A DNA stretch of 64,000 bases from Rhodococcus qingshengii JCM 15477. Its GTDB lineage: Bacteria > Actinomycetota > Actinomycetes > Mycobacteriales > Mycobacteriaceae. The stretch is from positions 3,206,501-3,270,500 of the forward strand of contig NZ_CP096563.1 in assembly GCF_023221595.1 (NCBI RefSeq), in the 5' to 3' direction. Below the pieces are notes generated by a model that saw nothing but the letters and a program-made list of their open reading frames with translations, was not told the origin of the DNA and searched no databases. A program made the translations under genes and the position numbers. This document shows, piece after piece, positions 55,186 through 64,000 of the stretch. Each line of letters starts with the position of its first letter. Position 1 is the stretch's first letter.

Positions 55186-56961
55186 CTACAGGTACTGGCC
55201 CGTGTTCGACTCTGTGTCGATCGCGCGGCTGGCACTGGCGTTCTTGCCGGTGACGAGAGTGCGGATGTAGACGATCCGCTCACCCTTCTTGCCCGAAATA
55301 CGTGCCCAGTCATCAGGATTGGTGGTGTTGGGCAGATCCTCGTTCTCGGCGAACTCGTCGACGATGGAATCGAAGAGGTGCTGCACACGCAAGCCCGGAG
55401 CACCGGTGTCGAGCACAGACTTGATCGCGTACTTCTTGGCGCGGTCGACGATGTTCTGGATCATCGCACCCGAGTTGAAGTCCTTGAAGAACAGAACTTC
55501 CTTGTCGCCGTTGGCGTAGGTGACCTCGAGAAAACGATTCTCTTCGCTCTCCGCGTACATGCGATCGACGACGCGAACGATCATCGCCTTCAAGCAGGCG
55601 GTGCGATCGCCACCGAACTCGGCGAGGTCGTCCGCATTGATCGGCAGACCGTCCACCAGGTACTTCGAGAAGATGTCCTGAGCGGATTCCGCGTCGGGGC
55701 GCTCGATCTTGATCTTCACGTCCAGTCGGCCCGGACGCAGGATGGCCGGGTCGATCATGTCCTCACGGTTGGAAGCGCCGATGACGATGACGTTCTCGAG
55801 CCCTTCCACACCGTCGATCTCGCTGAGCAGCTGCGGAACGACCGTTGTCTCCACGTCGGAAGAGACTCCCGAACCACGGGTACGGAAGATCGAGTCCATC
55901 TCGTCGAAGAAGACGATCACCGGAGTGCCCTCGGACGCCTTCTCACGAGCACGCTGGAAGATCATCCGGATGTGACGCTCGGTTTCGCCGACGAACTTGT
56001 TCAGAAGTTCCGGGCCCTTGATGTTCAGGAAGTAGGACTTGGCGTCCTTGCTGTCCTGACCGCGGGCTTCGGCGATCTTCTTGGCCAACGAGTTGGCGAC
56101 GGCCTTGGCGATGAGCGTCTTGCCGCAACCAGGCGGACCGTAGAGCAGTACACCCTTCGGCGGCCTCAGCGAGTACTCGTGGAACAGATCCTTGTGGAGG
56201 AACGGGAGTTCGACGGCATCACGGATCTGTTCGATCTGACGCCCGAGACCACCGATGTCGTCGTAGTGAACGTCCGGAACTTCCTCGAGAACCAGATCTT
56301 CGACCTCGGCCTTCGGGATGCGCTCGAAGGCGTACCCGGCCTTGGTGTCGACGAGCAACGAGTCACCCGGACGCAGTTTCCTGGTCGGAGAATCGGCGTC
56401 GTACGCGATGATGTCGGCTTCGGGGTCGGCGAAGACGGCCGCCAACGGCGCTGCGAGCCAGACGATGCGCTCTTCGTCGGCATGGCCGACCACCAGTGCG
56501 CGCAAGCCGTCGTCGAGTACCTCACGGAGCGTGCTGATCTCACCGACCTGCTCGTAGGTGCCGGCCTCGACGATGGTGAGTGCCTCGTTGAGGCGAACCG
56601 TCTGCCCGAGGGCGAGGGTGTCCGTGTCGATGTTCGGTGAGCACGTCAACCGCATCTTGCGACCCGACGTGAACACGTCGACGGTCTTGTCCTCGTGTAC
56701 CGAGAGAAGGACTCCGTAACCGCTCGGCGGTTGACCGAGTCTGTCGACTTCTTCACGAAGCGCGATGAGCTGCTGACGGGCCTCTTTGAGGGTGTCCATC
56801 AACTTGCTGTTTCGGATGGACAACGAGTCCACCTTCGACTCCAGCTCACGCACCTGCTCCGGCGATTGTGCAAGTTGTCGGCGCAGTACTTGTGCTTCCA
56901 CTCGTAGCGCGTGGAGTTCTTCTGCTGCCGCAACCGAATCCGGGTTCTCTGTCGAGCTCAT
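55186..56961 (-). CDS. arc: Proteasome-associated AAA ATPase (ARC/Mpa)
   Basis: A 591-residue hexameric unfoldase. An N-terminal coiled coil (residues 10-75) captures Pup; then OB domains; AAA core with Walker A GPPGCGKT (about 274) and Walker B FFDEMDS (about 350); C-terminal QYL tail inserts into the PrcA ring. The first described ARC protein came from R. erythropolis. ATG 56961 follows GGGAGGAG; a longer frame is unlikely. Confidence 0.97.
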   Translation of the reverse strand: MSSTENPDSVAAAEELHALRVEAQVLRRQLAQSPEQVRELESKVDSLSIRNSKLMDTLKEARQQLIALREEVDRLGQPPSGYGVLLSVHEDKTVDVFTSGRKMRLTCSPNIDTDTLALGQTVRLNEALTIVEAGTYEQVGEISTLREVLDDGLRALVVGHADEERIVWLAAPLAAVFADPEADIIAYDADSPTRKLRPGDSLLVDTKAGYAFERIPKAEVEDLVLEEVPDVHYDDIGGLGRQIEQIRDAVELPFLHKDLFHEYSLRPPKGVLLYGPPGCGKTLIAKAVANSLAKKIAEARGQDSKDAKSYFLNIKGPELLNKFVGETERHIRMIFQRAREKASEGTPVIVFFDEMDSIFRTRGSGVSSDVETTVVPQLLSEIDGVEGLENVIVIGASNREDMIDPAILRPGRLDVKIKIERPDAESAQDIFSKYLVDGLPINADDLAEFGGDRTACLKAMIVRVVDRMYAESEENRFLEVTYANGDKEVLFFKDFNSGAMIQNIVDRAKKYAIKSVLDTGAPGLRVQHLFDSIVDEFAENEDLPNTTNPDDWARISGKKGERIVYIRTLVTGKNASASRAIDTESNTGQYL

Positions 56962-57091
56962 GTGCGTCTCCTCCCAGTGCGATCCATCAACGCTACCGGC
57001 ATAAGGCCCCAACTGTCGCCAGACACGGTGCGGGAGTGCGAATTCACACCTGCGCGCGGACCGTGCCGACTGGTCTCGAGCCAGAATTTGG

Positions 57092-57110
57092 TCATGTTAG
57101 CCTTGCCTAC
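57092..57110 (-). promoter_or_regulatory. Possible IdeR/DtxR-like iron box
   Basis: The minus strand reads GTAGGCAAGGCTAACATGA, matching the IdeR consensus TTAGGTTAGGCTAACCTAA at about 14 of 19 positions with an intact core AGGCTAAC. It lies 47 bp upstream of the lipoprotein start and also upstream of arc. Iron control is inference only. Confidence 0.35.
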
Positions 57111-57156
57111 AAGATGGAGACAGCGCCTGTCTCTCTTTACAACGAAAGGTAACGCT

Positions 57157-57681
57157 GTGATCATCCGCAAGACTCTCATCAGCGCTTGTGCTGTCGCTGC
57201 CGTCCTGACCATGGGTGCATGCAGCTCGGACGACAACAAGGATTCGACGGCTGCAAGTTCGACTTCCGCCGCCGCCTCGAGCACCACGGCCAAGGCCTCG
57301 GCTTCCGCCACGACGTCAGCTGCCGCTGCCGCAGCGGCTCCGACGGCCGAGGAGCTCAACGCTTCGCTCGTCGCTCTGATCGATCCGGCCAAGCCGATCG
57401 AGGAGAAGACCGCTCTGGTGGTCGACGGAACCAAGCGTCAGGCCAACATCGAGACGATGAGTGCTGCGCTGGGCGGTAACCCTGCCTACGCGATCACGTT
57501 CAACGTGGACAACGTCAAGGTCGACGGTCAGACCGCAACCGCAGACGTCGCCGTCGTCAGCCCGCACGGCGCCGCCCCGGCCACCCCGTGGACCTGGGAG
57601 CTCGAAGACGGCTCCTGGAAGCTGTCCGACACCTCGGCTTGCGTGCTCCTGGAAATGGGCCGCGCTTCCTGCACCGCATAA
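57157..57681 (+). CDS. Lipoprotein, Ser/Ala-rich with putative LppX/low-molecular-weight-antigen-like C-terminal domain
   Basis: A 174-residue lipoprotein. The N-terminus is a lipobox signal (VLTMGAC, lipidated Cys about residue 22) followed by a Ser/Ala/Thr-rich linker (residues 25-65) and an exported domain of about 110 residues (AYAITFNVDNVKVDGQTATADVAVVSP...WELEDGSWKLSDTSACVLLEMG). The end resembles low-molecular-weight antigen MTB12-like proteins. GTG 57157 has AAAGG eight bases upstream. Lipid processing would use Lnt. Confidence 0.82.
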   Translation: MIIRKTLISACAVAAVLTMGACSSDDNKDSTAASSTSAAASSTTAKASASATTSAAAAAAAPTAEELNASLVALIDPAKPIEEKTALVVDGTKRQANIETMSAALGGNPAYAITFNVDNVKVDGQTATADVAVVSPHGAAPATPWTWELEDGSWKLSDTSACVLLEMGRASCTA

Positions 57682-57693
57682 CTTCCAGCTACG

Positions 57694-57732
57694 ACAAGAG
57701 CGGCGATCCGGATACCGGATCGCCGCTCTTGT
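57694..57732. terminator. Bidirectional intrinsic terminator, lipoprotein / trmI
   Basis: ACAAGAGCGGCGATCCGG and its exact complement (18 bp) flank a 3-base loop ATA; TGTTTTCG follows on the plus strand. It lies between convergent genes 57157-57681 and 57746-58720, so it can serve both. Confidence 0.92.
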
Positions 57733-57745
57733 TGTTTTCGTGTGA

Positions 57746-59698
<1,953 letters not shown>

Positions 59699-59699
59699 C

Positions 59700-60509
59700 A
59701 TGACGGACAGTTCGTACTACCGCTACCTCGGAACGACGGAGGAAGGGCACGAGCGGTTCGCGAGCACGCAGGCAACTGTCAGCATCTGGGGCCCGACACT
59801 GCAGCACGGCGCTCCCCCGTCGGCGCTGTTGGTACGAGCCCTCGAGCGGTGCGGTGCGCGCGACGAAACCCGTCTGACGCGCGTCGTCGTCGAGATTCTC
59901 GGACCGATTCCGATTGCCGACCTCGAAGTCCGGTCCTGGATCGAACGACCCGGTCGCCGAATCGAATTGATCGTCGCCGAACTGTGGGCAACCACCGCCG
60001 ACGGATCTGCACGCGCGGTTGCGCGCGGTACGGCGTGGCGGATGGAGACGGTGGATACCGGCGACGTCGTCCACGTAGTCGATCCCCCGCTCGAACCCCG
60101 CGACAGCGGCACCCCGGGCGTTCTCGAGGGTCTGTGGAGCGTCGGCTATCTCAAGACCCTCGACTGGTCCTGGATTGCTCCGATCGGGTGCGTGGGAACC
60201 GGGAAGGTATGGGCGCGCCCCAAGCCAGAGCTGGTCGAGGGTGAGAAGATGTCTGCTCTCGAGCGTTTGTTCGCGGTGGCCGACATCTCAAACGGGGTCG
60301 GCGCCAAGCTCGACCCGGAGCACTGGACGTTCCTCAACACAGATCTCACGGTGCATATCTTCCGTGTGCCCGAGGGAGAGTGGGTCGGTGTCGCCGCCGA
60401 AACCACAACGGGTCCGGACGGCGTCGGCATGTGTGCGGGCGTGCTCTACGACGAGCAGGGTGCGGTGGGCCGTATCGCCCAGACTTTGCAGATTCGCGCC
60501 CGTTCCTGA
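59700..60509 (+). CDS. Acyl-CoA thioesterase-like (hot-dog fold) protein
   Basis: A 269-residue protein with double hot-dog features: TQATVSIWGPTLQHGAPPSALLVRALER at the N-terminus, and a later FLNTDLTVHIFRVPEGEWVGVAAETT segment. TesB-like thioesterases have this layout; substrate unknown. ATG 59700 follows AAAGGAGA. Directly after the RecB gene (1-bp gap), so probably co-transcribed. Confidence 0.8.
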   Translation: MTDSSYYRYLGTTEEGHERFASTQATVSIWGPTLQHGAPPSALLVRALERCGARDETRLTRVVVEILGPIPIADLEVRSWIERPGRRIELIVAELWATTADGSARAVARGTAWRMETVDTGDVVHVVDPPLEPRDSGTPGVLEGLWSVGYLKTLDWSWIAPIGCVGTGKVWARPKPELVEGEKMSALERLFAVADISNGVGAKLDPEHWTFLNTDLTVHIFRVPEGEWVGVAAETTTGPDGVGMCAGVLYDEQGAVGRIAQTLQIRARS

Positions 60510-60530
60510 TTTCCAGGAACGGGCGCGAAT
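60492..60530 (+). terminator. Terminator overlapping the end of the thioesterase gene
   Basis: ATTCGCGCCCGTTCCTG (60492-60508) and its exact complement (60514-60530) form a 17-bp stem, loop ATTTC. The left arm is inside the coding region and the stop codon lies at its end. It lies between convergent genes, so it may act for hisG as well. Confidence 0.85.
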
Positions 60531-60555
60531 GCGCGTAAATCTATTCAGGCAGTGA

Positions 60556-61407
60556 TCAGAAAGCGCGTACCGAGCGGATGTTCGACGCGAGGATGGCCTT
60601 GGCACCGAGTTCGGCCAAGGCATCCATCACCTGGTTGTGTCCCTTGATCGGGACCATCGCGCGAACCGCGACCCAGTCGGGATCGGCCAACGGCGAGAGC
60701 GTCGGCGACTCCATACCCGGAGTCATCTTGATGGCGTCGTCGAGGATGGTGCGCGGGCAGTCGTAGTCGATCATCAGATTCTGCTGCGCGAAGACAATTC
60801 CGCGTACGCGTTCGATGAGCTGGTTGCGTGCGGGATCGTCCTGCGGAGCGCCGGTGCGCTCGATCAGGACACCTTCGGAATCGCAGAGCGATTCACCGAA
60901 AGCCACGAGGTTGTGTTGGCGGAGAGTACGGCCCGACCCGACCACGTCGGCGATCGCGTCGGCGACGCCGAGCTGAATCGAGATTTCCACTGCTCCGTCG
61001 AGACGGATGACGGTGGCGTCGAGTCCGCGATCTGTGAGGTCCTTACGGACCAGGTTCGGGTACGACGTTGCAATGCGCAGGCCGGACAGATCCTCGACGG
61101 CCCAGTCCTTGCCGGCCGGTGCTGCGTAACGGAACGACGAACGGCCGAAGCCCAGTGACAGACGCTCGGATACGGGAGCACCCGAGTCGCCGGCGAGATC
61201 ACGACCGGTGATGCCGAGATCCAGCTCACCGGAGCCGACGTAGATCGCAATGTCCTTGGGGCGCAAGAAGAAGAACTCGACCTGATTGGCCGGATCGAGG
61301 ACTGTCAGATCACGGGAATCGGTGCGTCGACGGTAACCGGCCTCGCTGAGAATCTCGGCGGCGGACTCGGACAGTGAGCCTTTGTTGGGAACTGCTACGC
61401 GCAGCAT
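60556..61407 (-). CDS. hisG: ATP phosphoribosyltransferase HisG
   Basis: A 283-residue long-form HisG, first step of histidine synthesis (ATP + PRPP). It has [33 protein letters not shown], the PRPP loop [25 protein letters not shown], and a C-terminal regulatory ACT-like domain for histidine feedback. ATG 61407 has GAAAGGA upstream. Downstream of hisE, same strand, gap 97 bp. Confidence 0.96.
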   Translation of the reverse strand: MLRVAVPNKGSLSESAAEILSEAGYRRRTDSRDLTVLDPANQVEFFFLRPKDIAIYVGSGELDLGITGRDLAGDSGAPVSERLSLGFGRSSFRYAAPAGKDWAVEDLSGLRIATSYPNLVRKDLTDRGLDATVIRLDGAVEISIQLGVADAIADVVGSGRTLRQHNLVAFGESLCDSEGVLIERTGAPQDDPARNQLIERVRGIVFAQQNLMIDYDCPRTILDDAIKMTPGMESPTLSPLADPDWVAVRAMVPIKGHNQVMDALAELGAKAILASNIRSVRAF

Positions 61408-61504
61408 GGTGGATGTCCTTTCGGAAGGTGTGGGTGACGTGAGACGACATGAATCGGAAGCCCTGGACGAGCGAGACGGAGTACATCTCGCTGGTCAGCT
61501 CCGA

Positions 61505-61768
61505 TCACAGATGTCGGTACACGTCCTCGAGGGTCAGTCCGCGACCGACCATCAACACCTGCGTCCAGTACAGCAGCTGGGAAATTTCCTCGGCTAGCTG
61601 CTCATCGCTCTGGTATTCCGCAGCGATCCACACTTCACCGGCTTCCTCGATGACCTTTTTGCCCTGAGCATGCACACCGGCGTCGAGGGCGGCGACAGTG
61701 CCGGACCCCTCGGGGCGAGTAGCAGCGCGCTCGGTCAATTCGGCGAACAAGGATTCGAAGGTCTTCAC
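61505..61768 (-). CDS. hisE: Phosphoribosyl-ATP pyrophosphatase HisE
   Basis: An 87-residue HisE, MazG-like, that removes pyrophosphate from PR-ATP (step 2). [21 protein letters not shown] and [30 protein letters not shown] show the metal-binding helices. GTG start at 61768. Stands before hisG as in mycobacteria. Confidence 0.95.
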   Translation of the reverse strand: MKTFESLFAELTERAATRPEGSGTVAALDAGVHAQGKKVIEEAGEVWIAAEYQSDEQLAEEISQLLYWTQVLMVGRGLTLEDVYRHL

Positions 61769-61827
61769 GGGTAGCTATTCTTTCACGAGGACGGAAGCGG
61801 TTTTCACACGCCCACGAACAGCGGTGT

Positions 61828-62742
61828 TCACAGGCCTGCGTCGAGGCTGCGCGAACTCACGAACCTGCGGGTCTGCCCGGTGATCGGATCCGGGTACTCC
61901 AACGCTCGCGCCAACAATCGCAACGGAGTCGAGAAGTCACCGGGCACTGCGGGCAGATACTCCGGATAGTAGTTGTCACCGACGATCGGGACGCCCAGCG
62001 AGTTGAGGTGCAGCCGAAGCTGATGGGTCCGGCCGGTCCGTGGGAGCAACCTGTATCGCCCGAGCGTCCGGCCGGCCGAGTCGGTGATCACCTCGATCAG
62101 TTCGATCGAGGTCTCACTGTTCGGCTCGCCCGCGATTTCGGTAGCCGTCATCTCGCCGTGAACTTTGTTGATGCGGCTGCGCACCGTGCGAGGGAAAGTC
62201 AGTTCCGGATCGAAGCCCGCAATCGCCTCGTACTCCTTGACGATCCGCTGCTCGGCAAAAAGTTCCTGGTACGGCCGTCGTAGGTCCGGTGTCACGGTGA
62301 ACACGATGACACCCGCCGTCATCCGGTCGAGGCGGTGAACTGGCGCAAGATCCGGAAGGTCCAGGTCACGACGCAGGCGCACGACTGCGCTTTCGACGAT
62401 GTGCGCACCCCGTGGAATGGTCGCCAGGAAGTGCGGTTTGTCGATCACGAGAATCGAGTCGTCGCGGTACAAGATCTCGATCTCGTGCGGAACCGGAATC
62501 TCGGGGGCCGGCTCGCGGTAGAAGTACACGAACCGGGTCGGCTGATAGGGCGTTCGGCTCGTGATCTTCCGCCCGTGCTCGTCGACGACGTCCCCGGCGC
62601 TGACGAGGTCCGCCCACAGGTCCCGCTCCCCGGGATGCTCGCCGACCAGGTGCTCGAGGACGGTCCGCGCCGACGACTCCGCCGGCATCCGCAGCCGGTC
62701 AGGTCCGAGACCGTTTCGGATCGGCAACGGAGCCTTGGGCAC
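61828..62742 (-). CDS. RluA-family pseudouridine synthase
   Basis: A 304-residue RNA pseudouridine synthase. Catalytic Asp is in VHRLDRMTAGVIVF; also YRDDSILVIDKPHFL and LPRTGRTHQLRLHLNSLG. An N-terminal S4-like part (AESSARTVLEHLVGE) precedes. The exact RNA target is unknown. GTG start at 62742, three bases after the trhO stop. Confidence 0.92.
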   Translation of the reverse strand: MPKAPLPIRNGLGPDRLRMPAESSARTVLEHLVGEHPGERDLWADLVSAGDVVDEHGRKITSRTPYQPTRFVYFYREPAPEIPVPHEIEILYRDDSILVIDKPHFLATIPRGAHIVESAVVRLRRDLDLPDLAPVHRLDRMTAGVIVFTVTPDLRRPYQELFAEQRIVKEYEAIAGFDPELTFPRTVRSRINKVHGEMTATEIAGEPNSETSIELIEVITDSAGRTLGRYRLLPRTGRTHQLRLHLNSLGVPIVGDNYYPEYLPAVPGDFSTPLRLLARALEYPDPITGQTRRFVSSRSLDAGL

Positions 62743-62745
62743 AGC

Positions 62746-63606
62746 TCAGTCCTGCTCGAGGTCTGGTGAACAACTCTCGCAGAGCAATTCGAGGGTTCGG
62801 CCGTCGCCGTCGATCCGGTTGCGGTACCGCGGGGTCGGAGTACCACAATCGACACACACGCCGAGTGTCTTGGCTTCGGATGAGAACTCGATGTTCATCC
62901 GCTTGTCGAACACGTACAGGGAACCGTCCCAGAGGCCGCGGTCGCCGAAAGTCTCGCCGTAACGGACGATTCCGCCGTCCAACTGATAGACCTCGTCGAA
63001 GCCACGTGAGCGCATCAGCGAAGACAACACCTCACAGCGCACTCCGCCGGTGCAGTACGTGACCACGGCTTTGCCCTTGAGATGGTCGTATTTGCCACTG
63101 TCGAGTTCGTTGACGAAATCCCGAGTGGTGGCGACGTCCGGAACTATCGCATCTCGGAAACGGCCGATCTCGGCTTCGAAGGCATTGCGCCCGTCGAAGA
63201 ACACGACGTCGTCACCGCGAGTGTCGACGAGTTCGTGTAGTTCCTTGGGCACCAGGTGAACTCCTCCGCCGACCACACCGTTCTCGTCGACTTTCAGCTC
63301 GTCGGGGGCACCGAACGTCACGATCTCCGAGCGTGCCTTGACACTCAGACGAGGGAAATCGTTCCCGAGGCCGTCCGACCACTTGATGTCAGCGGTACGG
63401 AAGGGTTCGTAACCACGCGTACCACGGACATATCGCTTGACATCCTCGATGTCTCCGCCGACCGTCGCGTTGATCCCGTGCGGCGAGACGATGATCCGGC
63501 CCGTCAGGTTGTTGGACTCGGCCAGGCTGTGCTGCCACAGCTTGATCGCTTCCGGGTCCGCCAACGGCGTGAACTGGTAGAAGAGAACAATTTTCGGAAT
63601 AGCCAC
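62746..63606 (-). CDS. trhO: tRNA uridine(34) hydroxylase TrhO (rhodanese-like, YceA family)
   Basis: A 286-residue protein with an N-terminal acylphosphatase-like part ([37 protein letters not shown]), a rhodanese core ([15 protein letters not shown]; catalytic Cys in [15 protein letters not shown]) and a C-terminal zinc motif ([13 protein letters not shown]...CESC). It makes 5-hydroxyuridine at tRNA position 34. GTG start at 63606. Confidence 0.93.
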   Translation of the reverse strand: MAIPKIVLFYQFTPLADPEAIKLWQHSLAESNNLTGRIIVSPHGINATVGGDIEDVKRYVRGTRGYEPFRTADIKWSDGLGNDFPRLSVKARSEIVTFGAPDELKVDENGVVGGGVHLVPKELHELVDTRGDDVVFFDGRNAFEAEIGRFRDAIVPDVATTRDFVNELDSGKYDHLKGKAVVTYCTGGVRCEVLSSLMRSRGFDEVYQLDGGIVRYGETFGDRGLWDGSLYVFDKRMNIEFSSEAKTLGVCVDCGTPTPRYRNRIDGDGRTLELLCESCSPDLEQD

Positions 63607-63618
63607 AGCAAATCCAGC

Positions 63619-64000
63619 CTAACGTGCCGCGCTCGAGTGAACGTCGTGAAGATCGTGAATGGACAAGTCCAACAGGGACTCTCGAAACACGCGTCCAGGG
63701 CCGGCGGGGACGTCGACCTCACACGGAACGACGAGCACCGCGCAACCCGCAGCGCTGGCCGACGCCGTGCCGGTCGGCGAGTCCTCGATCGCGAGGCACT
63801 GCGCCGGCTCGAGTCCGAGCAGATGCGCGCCGCGCAGGTACGGATCCGCTGCCGGTTTCCCGTTGGGGACCTCGTCGCCACACACCGAATGGTCGAAGAA
63901 CTCACGGCCGAGCATGCCGAGTGCCCGATCGACCAGAACTCGCTCGGTGTTGGTGACCAGTGCAGAACGCAGACCACCGTCACGCACGGTCGACAGTGCG
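63619..64000 (-). CDS. HAD-superfamily hydrolase, C-terminal part (5' end outside window)
   Basis: About 127 residues to the stop. Motif II SALVTNTERVLV, the conserved Lys in VPNGKPAADPYLRG, and motif IV LAIEDSPTGTASASAAG are present, so it is a beta-phosphoglucomutase-like phosphatase. The N-terminal nucleophile Asp lies beyond position 64000. Just before trhO on this strand (12-bp gap). Confidence 0.88.
   Translation of the reverse strand, partial: ALSTVRDGGLRSALVTNTERVLVDRALGMLGREFFDHSVCGDEVPNGKPAADPYLRGAHLLGLEPAQCLAIEDSPTGTASASAAGCAVLVVPCEVDVPAGPGRVFRESLLDLSIHDLHDVHSSAAR

Noticed and set aside
55174..56640. A 488-codon plus-strand open frame
   Set aside because: Antisense to the ARC/Mpa ATPase.

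Overview
The window is a contiguous stretch of actinobacterial chromosome: high GC, many GTG starts, short or overlapping gene junctions, and a proteasome/pupylation locus. The gene set (cobalamin genes cobN, cobG, cobH, cobIJ, cobK, cobM, cobL; pafA/pafBC/tatAC/helY; dop-pup-prcB-prcA; the proteasomal ATPase; rbpA; a HelY helicase; a class I cholesterol oxidase) points to the mycolic-acid Corynebacteriales, most likely Rhodococcus (erythropolis/qingshengii-like). The order follows, from memory, the M. tuberculosis block Rv2048c-Rv2122c, with local substitutions. No tRNA, rRNA, IS element, prophage or CRISPR array was seen.

Layout. 1-2876: N-terminal 958 residues of a non-ribosomal peptide synthetase (condensation plus adenylation), minus strand, running off the left edge. 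3171-4112: small zinc-finger protein divergent from rbpA, which has an ECF-type promoter motif upstream. 4485-11186: minus-strand genes for a PrsW-type membrane protease, a membrane-anchored partner, a multi-pass protein, apolipoprotein N-acyltransferase (lnt), an amidohydrolase and FxsA. 11437-18631: secreted protein, LuxR-type response regulator and histidine kinase, TSUP exporter, and a coupled tldD-tldE-epimerase operon. 18639-28034: PPOX protein, cholesterol oxidase, cobN preceded by a cobalamin riboswitch, and divergent cobG-cobH-cobIJ. 28061-33782: accessory block (HNH / NTF2-like / small membrane protein triad, DHFR-like reductase, alpha/beta hydrolase with a possible leader ORF, DUF1990, VOC protein, ScbR-like TetR regulator, truncated sensor kinase lacking its His and ATPase domain). 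33877-37890: coupled SDR-cobL-cobM-cobK operon and a divergent PPOX/biliverdin-reductase-like gene. 37891-45049: M24 peptidase, 5'-3' exonuclease, DUF4333 protein, helY, tatC, tatA. 45184-56961: the Pup-proteasome locus (pafC, pafB, pafA, a PAP2-DAGK fusion, prcA, prcB, pup, dop, NUDIX, AIM24, Mpa/ARC). 57157-64000: lipoprotein, trmI, RecB-like nuclease, thioesterase-like protein, hisG, hisE, RluA-like pseudouridine synthase, trhO and a partial HAD phosphatase.

How it works together. CobG, CobH, CobIJ, CobK, CobM and CobL carry out the corrin-ring steps of aerobic B12 synthesis and CobN is the large cobalt-chelatase subunit, with B12 feedback on cobN through the riboswitch. Dop activates Pup, PafA attaches it to targets, Mpa/ARC unfolds the conjugates into the PrcAB core, and PafBC is a WYL-domain transcription regulator pair. 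Most genes are ordinary housekeeping ones. The least explained parts are the PrsW group, the accessory block inside the cob region, and several intergenic repeats or hairpins.
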